DNA of 64,000 nucleotides from Mycolicibacter arupensis. GTDB lineage: Bacteria > Actinomycetota > Actinomycetes > Mycobacteriales > Mycobacteriaceae. Both the position numbers and the translations under genes were made by a program. Below are positions 1 through 7,215 of the stretch, one piece after another. The notes beneath the pieces are model-generated. The model made no database searches and was not told the origin of the DNA. It saw only the letters and a list, made by a program, of their open reading frames with translations. Every line of letters begins with the position of its first letter. Position 1 is the first letter of the stretch. Location of the stretch: NCBI RefSeq assembly GCF_002086515.1, contig NZ_MVHH01000007.1, forward strand, positions 1 to 64,000, in the 5' to 3' direction.

Positions 1-116
1 TGGGCCGCAACTTCGCGGTGATCTACCAGCAGGCCAACTCGCACGGTCAGAAGGTTCAGTCGGCCGGCAACAACATGGCCAACACCGACGCCTCGGTTGG
101 TTCCAGCTGGGCCTGA
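1..116 (+). CDS. esxN: EsxN/EsxM-type WXG100 protein, 3' end only
   Basis: Only the last 37 codons are in the window; the reading frame begins at base 3 and stops at 114-116. The visible peptide begins GRNFAVIYQQANSHGQ and ends NTDASVGSSWA, which closely matches the C-terminus of the ESX-5 secreted WXG100 proteins (EsxN and the Mtb9.9 family) as I remember them. Such proteins form antiparallel helical dimers with an EsxM partner and are exported by the ESX-5 type VII system. The partner and the rest of the gene lie upstream. The assignment to the family is firm; which paralogue it is cannot be decided from the tail alone. Confidence 0.9.
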   Translation, partial: GRNFAVIYQQANSHGQKVQSAGNNMANTDASVGSSWA

Positions 117-134
117 GTGTCCCGCAGTTCGCAG

Positions 135-175
135 CGCGGCAGCACACCCGATCCACGGGTGTACTGCCGCGTTTT
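135..175 (+). terminator. intrinsic terminator after esxN
   Basis: A 16-bp stem (135-150 with 156-171, one mismatch) closes a 5-nt loop and is followed at once by four T residues. It lies 19 nt after the esxN stop codon and separates that transcript from the M-box leader. Confidence 0.85.
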
Positions 176-310
176 GCGTTGGGGCGTGGGTCATTTCCGG
201 CCAGGGGAGGAAGCCATCGCTTGTTTCACAGTCGAATTCCAGTACGTCGCCGGCGACCCGGCGGTGTGGATTGACCGTTACGCCCCGCTGATGCACTATG
301 ATCAGACAAG

Positions 311-485
311 CACCTCGTTAGGTGAGGCGTCTACACGGATATAGGCCACTGACCCCGAACGTCGAAAGACGCCCCGGGTCAGGACAGCTCCTCCCGGATT
401 AAGGGTTGAGCCCAAGTGGCTTCCGGCCTGCGATCTTTGCGCAGGCACGGACACGCCGTGTGGTGCCGAAGCTCTGACGAGAGGG
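311..485 (+). ncRNA. M-box (ykoK) magnesium riboswitch
   Basis: The block starts with gttaggtgaggc, has the conserved internal segments gaccccgaacgtcgaaagac and aagctctgacgag, and closes with a P1 stem, ctcgt (314-318) with acgag (477-481). These match the M-box class, known from Bacillus mgtE and from M. tuberculosis upstream of PE20 and Rv1535. M-boxes sense Mg2+ and lower downstream expression when it is abundant. Here the downstream genes are a small ORF, a PPE gene and mgtC, so the ligand fits the neighbourhood. Class assignment is by remembered consensus; boundaries are good to about 10 nt. Confidence 0.9.
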
Positions 486-573
486 GTGCGAAGTAGTCCG
501 GTATTTCCGGGCGACTCCTCCTCGTCGTGTTTATGTGCAGGCACCCGCGCGTGCCCAGGCCGAGAGGAGGTGA
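476..573 (+). promoter_or_regulatory. M-box expression platform with anti-Shine-Dalgarno segment
   Basis: The 3' strand of the M-box P1 (gacgag, 476-481) is exactly complementary to ctcgtc at 521-526. The overlapping segment cctcctc (517-523) is exactly complementary to gaggagg (564-570), the Shine-Dalgarno sequence of the ORF at 582. A small hairpin, ggcac 540-544 with gtgcc 551-555, sits in the loop. The pairings exclude one another. When Mg2+ holds P1 closed, 517-523 is free to hide the ribosome site; without Mg2+, 476-481 traps that segment. The complementarity is read directly; the direction of switching is inferred. Confidence 0.6.
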
Positions 574-581
574 GAGCGACA

Positions 582-656
582 TTGAGTCCGAGTGATAGTT
601 CCTATCCGAGATCGATGTTCGTTTCCCTCGATCTCGGTACCGCTTTCACCATGTGA
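582..656 (+). CDS. 24-residue upstream ORF in the M-box leader
   Basis: A TTG codon at 582 is preceded by aggaggtga (565-573), a full-length match to the 16S anti-Shine-Dalgarno sequence, with 8 nt spacing; few sites in the window are stronger. The frame encodes a 24-residue peptide beginning MSPSDSSYPRSM and stops at 654-656. The peptide resembles no family I know and is not a PE N-terminus. A 10-bp perfect inverted repeat (606-615 with 628-637) lies inside it. Its likely role is regulatory: translation here could keep Rho from ending the transcript before the PPE and mgtC genes 276 nt downstream. A broken PE gene is the main alternative. Confidence 0.5.
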   Translation: MSPSDSSYPRSMFVSLDLGTAFTM

Positions 657-931
657 TTCGCACCGGCGCTGAGTTCTGTTCCTGGCGTGCCATTCCCCGC
701 GGAGGGCGCCAGGCTTCGGCATGTCCTGAAATCGATTGACCCGTCGAACTCTTGATCGGGCAAGCGATGTGTTTGGCGTGCCCAGCCCCGGTATGTCGCC
801 ATAGCCGGCTGTCCCGATCCGTCCTGCCGTCTGAAATACGGCCGCAACCCATTTCGGGCATCGACCGTGCCTGCACACCCCACAAGACCAGCCACTCATG
901 GCAAAACCAGTGAGCAAAAAGGAGCAATACC
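657..931 (+). other. untranslated stretch between leader ORF and PPE gene
   Basis: About 275 nt without a convincing coding frame. No PE gene is present here, although PE genes usually precede PPE genes of this type. No clear terminator hairpin is seen. The only firm feature is the ribosome site aaaaaggag ending about 10 nt before the PPE start. Confidence 0.5.
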
Positions 932-2098
932 ATGGACTTCGGCGCACTTCCCCCCGAGATCAACTCGGCTCGCATCTACACCGGCCCCGGCTCGGGACCG
1001 ATGATGGCGGCCGCGGGAGCCTGGGACAAATTGGCGGCAGAACTCATGTCGGCCGAGGTCGGCTACCAGGCGATCGTCAACGGCCTCGTCGGCGAAGGCT
1101 GGATGGGTCCGGCCTCCAACGCGATGGCAGCCGCGGCAGCGCCCTATGCGGTCTGGATGGGCGTCACCGCCGCCCAGCTGGAGCAGGCCGCCAGTCAGGC
1201 CAGGGCGGCCGCCGCGGCCTTCGACGCGGCGTACGCGATGACGGTGCCCCCGCCGCTGATCGTCGCCAACCGCGCCCAGCTCGCTGCGCTGGTGGCCAGC
1301 AACTTCCTCGGCCTGAACGCCGCGGCGATCGCAGCCACCGAGGCGCAGTACGGGCAGATGTGGGCCCAAGACGCCGCGGCGATGTACGGCTACGCAGCGG
1401 CGTCGGCGGCGGCCACCACGGTCACACCGTTCAGCTCGCCGCGGGAGATCGCCGACCCTTCGGCTCAGGGGGCCCAGCAGGGCGCGGTTAACCAGGCGGC
1501 CGGGACGGCGGCAACGACCAGCGCTCAAGACACGCTGTCCCAGGCGATCGCCAACACACCGCAGGCGCTGCAGGCACTCGCGACGCCGCTCGAGGGAGAA
1601 GGGATCAGCACGGGCGACCTGACCAACGGCATCACCAACCTGATGAGCAGCTCGTTCAGCCCGATGGGCGCGGCTGCGGTCTCCAGTTTCGCCGCCGACA
1701 TGGCGGTGGTGCGTGGTGCAGCCATTGCGGCCGGTGACCCGCTGGGCCTGGGTGCGATCGACCCGTTCACGCCGACGCTCGGCGCGTTGGGTATGGCCAC
1801 GGGAGGACAAGGGCTTGGCGCCGGGCTCAACGCGGCCTCGGCGAGCATGGGGCAGTCCGCTGCGGTCGGGGGGCTGTCGGTGCCGCACACCTGGGCGGCT
1901 TCGGTGCCCACGAGCAACGCCCCGGGCACCTCGGTCGCGGCCACCGGCTGGACGGTCTCCGCCCACCCGCCGCAGGCCGGCGCCGCCGGCATGCCCGGTG
2001 TGCCGCTGGCCGGTGCGGGCCAGCGCAACTACGGCTTCGCCGCACCCCGGTACGGCTTCAAGCCCACAGTGATGGCTCGGCCGGTTGTCGCCGGCTAG
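932..2098 (+). CDS. PPE family protein, PPE-SVP subgroup
   Basis: The 388-residue protein opens with MDFGALPPEINSARIY, the classic PPE N-terminus, and carries the WXG-like turn GWMGPAS near residue 60. The N-terminal ~180 residues form the conserved PPE helical domain, rich in Ala. The C-terminal part has the GGLSVPHTW motif that defines the PPE-SVP subfamily, and ends in an alanine- and glycine-rich tail. PPE-SVP proteins are ESX-5 substrates placed at or beyond the cell surface, some acting in nutrient uptake. No PE partner gene is adjacent, which is unusual. The gene lies behind an M-box leader and 21 nt before mgtC, so a role in Mg2+-limited growth is inferred. ATG with ribosome site aaggag fixes the start. 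Confidence 0.93.
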   Translation: MDFGALPPEINSARIYTGPGSGPMMAAAGAWDKLAAELMSAEVGYQAIVNGLVGEGWMGPASNAMAAAAAPYAVWMGVTAAQLEQAASQARAAAAAFDAAYAMTVPPPLIVANRAQLAALVASNFLGLNAAAIAATEAQYGQMWAQDAAAMYGYAAASAAATTVTPFSSPREIADPSAQGAQQGAVNQAAGTAATTSAQDTLSQAIANTPQALQALATPLEGEGISTGDLTNGITNLMSSSFSPMGAAAVSSFAADMAVVRGAAIAAGDPLGLGAIDPFTPTLGALGMATGGQGLGAGLNAASASMGQSAAVGGLSVPHTWAASVPTSNAPGTSVAATGWTVSAHPPQAGAAGMPGVPLAGAGQRNYGFAAPRYGFKPTVMARPVVAG

Positions 2099-2119
2099 GC
2101 ATGTGACATCGTTGAGGTC

Positions 2120-2833
2120 ATGCAGACGCTGAGCGTCGCCGAGTTCAGTTTGCGACTGGCTGTCGGGCTGGGCTGCGGTGCACTGATCGGGCTGGAAAGA
2201 CAGTGGCGTGCCCGGATGGCGGGATTGCGTACCAACGCTCTCGTCGCCGCCGGTGCGACGCTGTTCGTGCTGTACGCCGTGGCCGCGGGGGACGCCAGCT
2301 CCACCCGCGTCGCGTCCTATGTGGTCTCGGGCGTGGGGTTCCTCGGCGGCGGGGTGATCCTGCGTGAGGGGTTCAACGTCCGTGGCCTCAACACCGCGGC
2401 CACGCTGTGGTGTTCGGCCGCGGTGGGCGTGCTGGCGGCGGCCGGGGATCTGGCGTTCGCATTGATCGGTACCGGAGCAGTCATCGGTACTCACCTGTTG
2501 CTGCGCCCGCTCGGCCGGTTGATCGACCGAGACCAGCATGTGGAGGAGGACGAACCGCAGTCGCCGTACGAGGTGCAGGTGGTCTGCCGGCCGAAGTCCG
2601 AGAAGTACCTGCGCGCCCAGATCGTCCAACACACCGCAAGCAATGATCTGATTCTGCGGGGGATCCACACCGGTCGTGTGGGCGACGACAACATCGCCCT
2701 CACCGCCACCATGTTGTCGGACAGTCGGGCGCCGGACCGGCTCGAGCGCCTGGTCGCCGAACTGTCCCTGCAGCCAGGTGTCTACGCGGTGCAGTGGCAT
2801 GCCGAGGACCAGTCGTCGCTGTCGCCGGAGTGA
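2120..2833 (+). CDS. mgtC: MgtC-family membrane protein
   Basis: A 237-residue protein with the MgtC/SapB fold: several hydrophobic helices in residues 5-130 with the signatures GLERQWRARMAGLRTNALV (24-42) and GVGFLGGGVI (71-80), then a soluble ACT-like domain from about 148. MgtC proteins are needed for growth in low Mg2+ and inside macrophages, acting on membrane ATP synthase or PhoP-type signalling rather than as proven Mg2+ pumps. It corresponds to Rv1811. The gap of 21 nt after the PPE gene and the M-box far upstream suggest one Mg2+-controlled transcript. Confidence 0.93.
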   Translation: MQTLSVAEFSLRLAVGLGCGALIGLERQWRARMAGLRTNALVAAGATLFVLYAVAAGDASSTRVASYVVSGVGFLGGGVILREGFNVRGLNTAATLWCSAAVGVLAAAGDLAFALIGTGAVIGTHLLLRPLGRLIDRDQHVEEDEPQSPYEVQVVCRPKSEKYLRAQIVQHTASNDLILRGIHTGRVGDDNIALTATMLSDSRAPDRLERLVAELSLQPGVYAVQWHAEDQSSLSPE

Positions 2834-2846
2834 TCGGATCGACGGC

Positions 2847-2852
2847 TAGGCT
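2847..2852 (+). promoter_or_regulatory. candidate -10 box for the sterol desaturase gene
   Basis: TAGGCT lies 21 nt before the GTG start at 2874, with the ribosome site ggagg between them. TAGGCT-type -10 boxes recur before many genes in this window. Confidence 0.4.
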
Positions 2853-2873
2853 GATGTTCCGGAGGTAGCGACG

Positions 2874-3797
2874 GTGGAAGCGTTCGCAGGTGTGTTATCG
2901 GTGCTGCCCGGGCCGATGCGCGACCCGGTTATCTTCGCCGTGCCCTTTTTCCTGCTGCTGCTGACGTTGGAGTGGTTGGCCGCACGCAAACTGGAGCAGT
3001 CCGAGGCCGAGGTGGTGCCCGTCGGCGGGTATCGGACTCAGGATGCGTGGGCCAGCATCTCGATGGGCTTGGTGTCCATGGCCACCACCGCCGGCTGGAA
3101 ATTCGTCGCGCTGCTGGGCTACGCGGCCATCTACACCTATGTGGCGCCGTGGCATCTGTCGCCGCAGCGCTGGTACACGTGGGTCATAGCGCTCGTCGGT
3201 GTGGACCTGCTCTATTACACCTACCACCGGATCGCGCATCGGATCCGGCTGATCTGGGCCACCCATCAGGCCCACCACTCCAGCCGCTACTTCAATTTCG
3301 CCACCGCGCTGCGCCAGAAGTGGAACAACAGCGGTGAGATCCTGATGTGGATTCCCTTGCCGTTGTTGGGTATTCCGCCGTGGATGGTGTTCGCCAGTTT
3401 CACTGTGAGCCTGGTCTACCAGTTCTGGGTGCATACCGAACGGATCGACAAGTTGCCGCGCGCAGTGGAGTTCATCTTCAACACTCCGTCGCATCACCGG
3501 GTACACCACGGTATGGATCCGGAGTACCTGGACCGCAACTATGGCGGCATCCTCATCATCTGGGACCGGATCTTCGGCAGCTTCACCCCGGAGCGGTTTC
3601 GTCCGCACTACGGGCTGACCAAGCCGGTCGACACCTACAACATCATCACTCTGCAGTTCCACGAGTACGCCTCGATCATCGCCGACGTGCGCAGCGCGAC
3701 TCGCTGGCGCGACCGGCTGGGCTATATCTTCGGGCCGCCCGGCTGGCAGCCCGGCGTCCGCGAGCCGGCCCGTGCGGGGGCACCGAAATCACCCTGA
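2874..3797 (+). CDS. sterol desaturase / fatty acid hydroxylase superfamily membrane protein (Rv1814-like)
   Basis: A 307-residue integral membrane protein with the histidine clusters of the non-haem di-iron membrane oxygenases: HRIAH (118-122), HQAHH (131-135), an HTE motif, and the C-terminal HHRVHH. Hydrophobic segments lie at about 18-35, 62-92 and 102-117, with another pair around 155-185. The family inserts a double bond or hydroxyl into sterols or fatty acyl chains at the membrane; it corresponds to M. tuberculosis Rv1814 (Erg3), whose substrate is not settled. GTG start is chosen because ggagg lies 8 nt upstream. It is transcribed with the same polarity as mgtC but has its own likely promoter. 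Confidence 0.88.
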   Translation: MEAFAGVLSVLPGPMRDPVIFAVPFFLLLLTLEWLAARKLEQSEAEVVPVGGYRTQDAWASISMGLVSMATTAGWKFVALLGYAAIYTYVAPWHLSPQRWYTWVIALVGVDLLYYTYHRIAHRIRLIWATHQAHHSSRYFNFATALRQKWNNSGEILMWIPLPLLGIPPWMVFASFTVSLVYQFWVHTERIDKLPRAVEFIFNTPSHHRVHHGMDPEYLDRNYGGILIIWDRIFGSFTPERFRPHYGLTKPVDTYNIITLQFHEYASIIADVRSATRWRDRLGYIFGPPGWQPGVREPARAGAPKSP

Positions 3798-3829
3798 CGT
3801 AATGAGCGGCGCACCGCCGGGTGTTCGCC

Positions 3830-3835
3830 TAGGCT
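3830..3835 (+). promoter_or_regulatory. candidate -10 box for the lectin gene
   Basis: TAGGCT in the 108-nt gap after the sterol desaturase gene, followed by a leader of about 65 nt that ends in a purine-rich ribosome site, agaagaagggg. Confidence 0.35.
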
Positions 3836-3905
3836 GGCGAACGTCGCATCCGAGCGACAACGCCCGCCGATTCAGATCGCGGCGTTCCGAGAAGAAGGGG
3901 ACAAC

Positions 3906-4478
3906 GTGGCACAGAGCTTGGGAGACACGCTCACCGCAGGTAAGAAGCTGGTCAAGGGTGAGTCGCTGACCTCCAATAACGGGGCATACACCCTGATGTT
4001 GCAGGACGACGGCAACCTGGTGCTGGCAGCGCGGGGCAAGGCTGTCTGGGCGTCGGGCACCAACGGCAACGACGTGGTGCGCGCCGAGGTGCAGTCGGAC
4101 GGCAACTTCGTGATCTACACCGCCGACAAGCCGATCTGGCACACCGACACCAAGGGCAAGAAGGACGTCAAGCTGGTTCTGCAGGACGACCGCAACCTGG
4201 TGCTGTACGCCGCCGACGGCGCGGCCTGGTCCACCAAGACCGAGACCGACGCGCCGCCGCCCGAGGAGCCGAAGGCCGAAGAGGCTCCCGCTGAAGAAGC
4301 TCCCGTCGAGGAGGCCGCACCCGCGGCCCGCACCTACACCGTGGTCTCCGGTGACACCTTGTTCGCCATCGCCGAGCGGTTCTACGGTGACGGCAACAAG
4401 TACCCGCAGATCGCGGAGGCCAGCGGTATCGCCAACCCCGACCTCATCCACCCCGGTCAGGAGCTGACGATCCCCTGA
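3906..4478 (+). CDS. B-type (bulb) mannose-lectin with C-terminal LysM domain
   Basis: The 190-residue protein has three lectin repeats spaced exactly 30 residues apart: QDDGNLVLA (33-41), QSDGNFVIY (63-71) and QDDRNLVLY (93-101). This QxDxNxVxY motif binds mannose; the first copy has lost its final Tyr. A Pro/Glu/Ala linker (116-140) leads to a LysM domain (142-190) with YTVVSGDTLFAIAERFYG, which binds peptidoglycan-type glycans. A lectin of this build is known in M. smegmatis; I recall no M. tuberculosis counterpart. There is no signal peptide, so how it reaches the wall is unclear. It would link mannosylated wall glycans to peptidoglycan. GTG start with a purine-rich site upstream. Confidence 0.88.
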   Translation: MAQSLGDTLTAGKKLVKGESLTSNNGAYTLMLQDDGNLVLAARGKAVWASGTNGNDVVRAEVQSDGNFVIYTADKPIWHTDTKGKKDVKLVLQDDRNLVLYAADGAAWSTKTETDAPPPEEPKAEEAPAEEAPVEEAAPAARTYTVVSGDTLFAIAERFYGDGNKYPQIAEASGIANPDLIHPGQELTIP

Positions 4479-4495
4479 TCGCCGCGCGACGCTGA

Positions 4496-4532
4496 CGCGG
4501 CGGCCCGGATCCCCAGGGGCCGGGCCGCCGCG
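4496..4532 (+). terminator. GC-rich hairpin terminator after the lectin gene
   Basis: A perfect 13-bp stem (4496-4508 with 4520-4532) lies 17 nt after the lectin stop. It lacks a T tract, as is usual for mycobacterial hairpin terminators. Confidence 0.7.
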
Positions 4533-4595
4533 CTGCGCCACGCCTGGCTTGGTCCGGCCGGACCGAAACCGGCCCACAACGATAGGAGTCGACGG

Positions 4596-5270
4596 TTGCG
4601 CAGGCTCGTTGCGCGGGTGCTGGCGATGGTGATGGGGATCGGTGCCGCAACCGCCGGCCCCACGGTGGTCATGGCCCGAGCCGATGGGGTGCTGGTGTTT
4701 CCCGGCATGGAGATCCGCCAAGACACCCACGTGTGCACCCTGGGCTACGTTGACCCGGTGCTGCGGGTGGCCTTCACCGCCGGCCATTGCCGGGGCAGTG
4801 GTGCGGTCACCGACCGGGGCGGGCGGTTCATCGGCCGCTTGGCGACGTTCCGTGACAACACACCCAACGGCTCCACCGTCAACACCGACCAGGTGATCGC
4901 CGACTACGCTTCGATCGTCTTGGCCGACGACGTTGAGGTCAACGATGTGCTGCCGGGTGGCCTGCAGCTGCAGGCCGGTCCGGACCGCGAGATGAATCCG
5001 GGCGAACCGGTCTGCCACTTCGGCATCGTCACCGGAGAGACCTGCGGCGCCATCGAACGGATCAACAACGGCTGGTTCACCATGAGTCGCAGCATCCGCA
5101 GTCAGCAGGGTGACTCCGGCGGGCCGGTGTATGCCATCCCAGACGGCGGCCCGGCCCGCATCGTCGGCCTGTTCAACAGCGTGTGGGGCGAGTACCCCGC
5201 GGCCGTGTCGTGGTCGGCGATCTCCCAGCAGGTCCGCGAGGACGTCGGCGTACAGGCTCCACCGCCGTGA
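4596..5270 (+). CDS. secreted trypsin-like serine protease (Rv1815-like)
   Basis: A 224-residue protein with an N-terminal signal peptide (charged RR then a hydrophobic run to about residue 28). The catalytic triad of the chymotrypsin fold is visible: His64 in TAGHC, Asp103 in ADYASI and Ser174 in GDSGGPV. Two Cys pairs could form disulfides. It matches M. tuberculosis Rv1815, reported as an exported serine protease. The TTG start at 4596 is preceded by aggag; no better start lies downstream before the signal peptide. The stop overlaps the start of the next gene by GTGA, implying coupled translation with the VOC protein. Confidence 0.85.
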   Translation: MRRLVARVLAMVMGIGAATAGPTVVMARADGVLVFPGMEIRQDTHVCTLGYVDPVLRVAFTAGHCRGSGAVTDRGGRFIGRLATFRDNTPNGSTVNTDQVIADYASIVLADDVEVNDVLPGGLQLQAGPDREMNPGEPVCHFGIVTGETCGAIERINNGWFTMSRSIRSQQGDSGGPVYAIPDGGPARIVGLFNSVWGEYPAAVSWSAISQQVREDVGVQAPPP

Positions 5271-5767
5271 CCACGACGCCCCGTCCGCCGATCCAGATCG
5301 CCTGGGTGGCCAACGACCTGGACGCCACCGAATCGACCCTGACCGCGTTGCTGGGCGTCCGCAAGTGGATCCGGATGCCCGGGGTGCACTTCGCTCCAGA
5401 CACCTGCACCTACCTCGGCGAACCGGCGGATTTCGTGGCCGATATCGCACTGAGCTATGTCGGCGACATGCAGTTGGAGCTGATCGCACCGGTTCGCGGG
5501 CGCAGCCTCTACACCGACTTCCTGCATGCCGGCGGGCCAGGCCTGCACCATGTCTGCATCGAGGCCGAGGACCCGAACGACTTCGCAGCTATGCTGAACG
5601 ACGCCGCCGATCGGGGCGCCCCGGTGGTTGCCCAGGGTGTCATGCCCGGCGGTATGCAATTCGCGTACGTCTCAGCTCCGGACGCCGGCATCCCCTACCT
5701 GGAGATCGCTTACATCCCCGCTGAGATCCGGTCCGTGTTCGAGTACATCAAACAGGAGCAACGGTGA
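5267..5767 (+). CDS. VOC (glyoxalase/epimerase) superfamily protein
   Basis: A 166-residue protein with the paired beta-alpha-beta-beta-beta units of the vicinal oxygen chelate fold. Possible metal ligands are a His in the [11 protein letters not shown] segment and a Glu in PYLEIAY. VOC proteins include glyoxalases, epimerases and extradiol dioxygenases; the exact reaction cannot be read here. The GTG start at 5267 overlaps the protease stop and fits the conserved start of the domain; a longer in-frame start at 5183 would lie inside the protease gene and is rejected. Its own stop overlaps the next GTG by four bases, so it is very probably co-translated with the flavoprotein, perhaps acting on the same ketone or enol substrate. 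Confidence 0.8.
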   Translation: MTTTPRPPIQIAWVANDLDATESTLTALLGVRKWIRMPGVHFAPDTCTYLGEPADFVADIALSYVGDMQLELIAPVRGRSLYTDFLHAGGPGLHHVCIEAEDPNDFAAMLNDAADRGAPVVAQGVMPGGMQFAYVSAPDAGIPYLEIAYIPAEIRSVFEYIKQEQR

Positions 5768-7215
5768 GCACCCAGATCCCCGAAACCACCAGCGCCGAAG
5801 CAGTTTCGGAGTGGTCCGACGAGGTGGATGTCGTGGTGATCGGCTTCGGCATCGCCGGTGGCTGCGCGGCGGTCACGGCGGCGGCAGCCGGAGCCCGGGT
5901 CCTGGTGCTGGAGCGCGCCGCCGAAGCCGGCGGTACCACCTCCATGGCCGGCGGCCACTTCTACCTCGGCGGCGGCACCGCCGTCCAGCAGGCCACCGGA
6001 CATTCCGACTCGCCGGAAGAGATGTACAAGTACCTCGTCGCGGTGTCGCGCGAGCCCGAGCACGACAAGATCCGGGCCTACTGTGACGGCAGCGTCGAAC
6101 ACTTCAACTGGCTCGAAGACCTGGGCATCGCTTTCGAGCGCAGCTTCTACCCGGAGAAGGCGGTCATCCAGCCCAACACCGAAGGGCTGATGTACACCGG
6201 CAACGAGAAGGTGTGGCCGTTCCTGAACGAGGCCATTCCGGCCCCGCGCGGACACAAGGTCCCGGTGCCCGGCGACACCCAGGGCGCCAAGATGGCGATC
6301 GACCTACTGCTCAAGCGGGCCGACAGTCTCGGCGTGGCAATCCGTTACGAGACCGGTGCTACCGGTCTGGTCACCGACGCCTCCGGTGCCGTGGTGGGCG
6401 TGGCATGGAAGCACTTCACCGAAAGTGGTGTCATCAAGGCGAAGTCGGTGGTGATCGCCGCCGGTGGCTTCGTGATGAACCCGGAGATGGTGGCGCAGCA
6501 CACGCCCAAGCTTGCGGAGAAGCCCTTCGTCTTGGGCAACACCTACGACGACGGCCTGGGCATCCGGATGGGCATCTCGGCCGGCGGCGCGACCAAGCAC
6601 ATGGATCAGATATTCATCACCGCGCCCGTCTATCCGCCGTCGATCCTGCTCACCGGGATCATCGTCAACTCCGACGGCAAGCGCTTCGTCGCCGAGGACT
6701 CCTATCACTCACGGACGTCGGGTTTTGTGATGGACCAACCGGACAGCGCGGCGTACCTGATCGTCGACGAGGCGCACATGCGCAAGCCGCAGGTGCCGTT
6801 GGTGCCGCTCATCGACGGATGGGAGACGGTGCCGGAAATGGAAGCCGCACTGGGCATTCCGGAAGGAAACCTGGTGGCCACCCTGGACCGCTACAACACG
6901 TACGCGGCTCAGGGGCAGGACCCGGACTTCCACAAGCAGCCGCCGTTCTTGGCTCCGCAGGACACCGGGCCGTGGGGTGCGTTCGATCTGACCCTGGGCA
7001 AGGCGATGTACGCCGGTTTCACCATGGGTGGGCTGGCGACATCGGTAGACGGCGAAGTGCTGCACGCCGACGGCAGCCCGATACCGGGCCTGTACGCCGC
7101 CGGCGCCTGCGCCGCCAACATCGCCCAGGACGGCAAGGGGTACGCCAGCGGGACCCAGCTGGGGGAGGGCTCGTTCTTCGGCCGGCGCGCCGGAGCGCAC
7201 GCGGCCGCGCGCTAG
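5764..7215 (+). CDS. FAD-dependent oxidoreductase of the fumarate reductase / ketosteroid dehydrogenase family (Rv1817-like)
   Basis: A 483-residue protein with a Rossmann FAD-binding segment GFGIAG (27-32) and the family's second dinucleotide motif [16 protein letters not shown]. Near the C-terminus, [22 protein letters not shown] binds FAD again. The overall plan is that of soluble fumarate reductases and 3-ketosteroid-delta1-dehydrogenases, so it probably dehydrogenates or reduces a ring ketone or enone. It corresponds to Rv1817. The GTGA overlap with the VOC gene and the nearby sterol desaturase make a lipid or sterol substrate attractive but unproven. Its 3' end overlaps the convergent ABC transporter gene by four bases. 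Confidence 0.85.
   Translation: MSTQIPETTSAEAVSEWSDEVDVVVIGFGIAGGCAAVTAAAAGARVLVLERAAEAGGTTSMAGGHFYLGGGTAVQQATGHSDSPEEMYKYLVAVSREPEHDKIRAYCDGSVEHFNWLEDLGIAFERSFYPEKAVIQPNTEGLMYTGNEKVWPFLNEAIPAPRGHKVPVPGDTQGAKMAIDLLLKRADSLGVAIRYETGATGLVTDASGAVVGVAWKHFTESGVIKAKSVVIAAGGFVMNPEMVAQHTPKLAEKPFVLGNTYDDGLGIRMGISAGGATKHMDQIFITAPVYPPSILLTGIIVNSDGKRFVAEDSYHSRTSGFVMDQPDSAAYLIVDEAHMRKPQVPLVPLIDGWETVPEMEAALGIPEGNLVATLDRYNTYAAQGQDPDFHKQPPFLAPQDTGPWGAFDLTLGKAMYAGFTMGGLATSVDGEVLHADGSPIPGLYAAGACAANIAQDGKGYASGTQLGEGSFFGRRAGAHAAAR

Noticed and set aside
117..931. A PE gene between esxN and the PPE gene
   Set aside because: No frame shows the PE N-terminal pattern; the only well-started frame is the 24-codon one in the leader.
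896..2800. A 634-codon open frame on the minus strand across the PPE and mgtC genes
   Set aside because: It lies fully antisense to two clear genes, has no family sequence, and its Arg/Gly/His-rich composition is what high-GC codon bias produces in the opposite frame.
3789..5489. A 566-codon minus-strand open frame over the lectin and protease genes
   Set aside because: Antisense shadow; the plus-strand genes have recognisable domains, signal peptide and catalytic residues.
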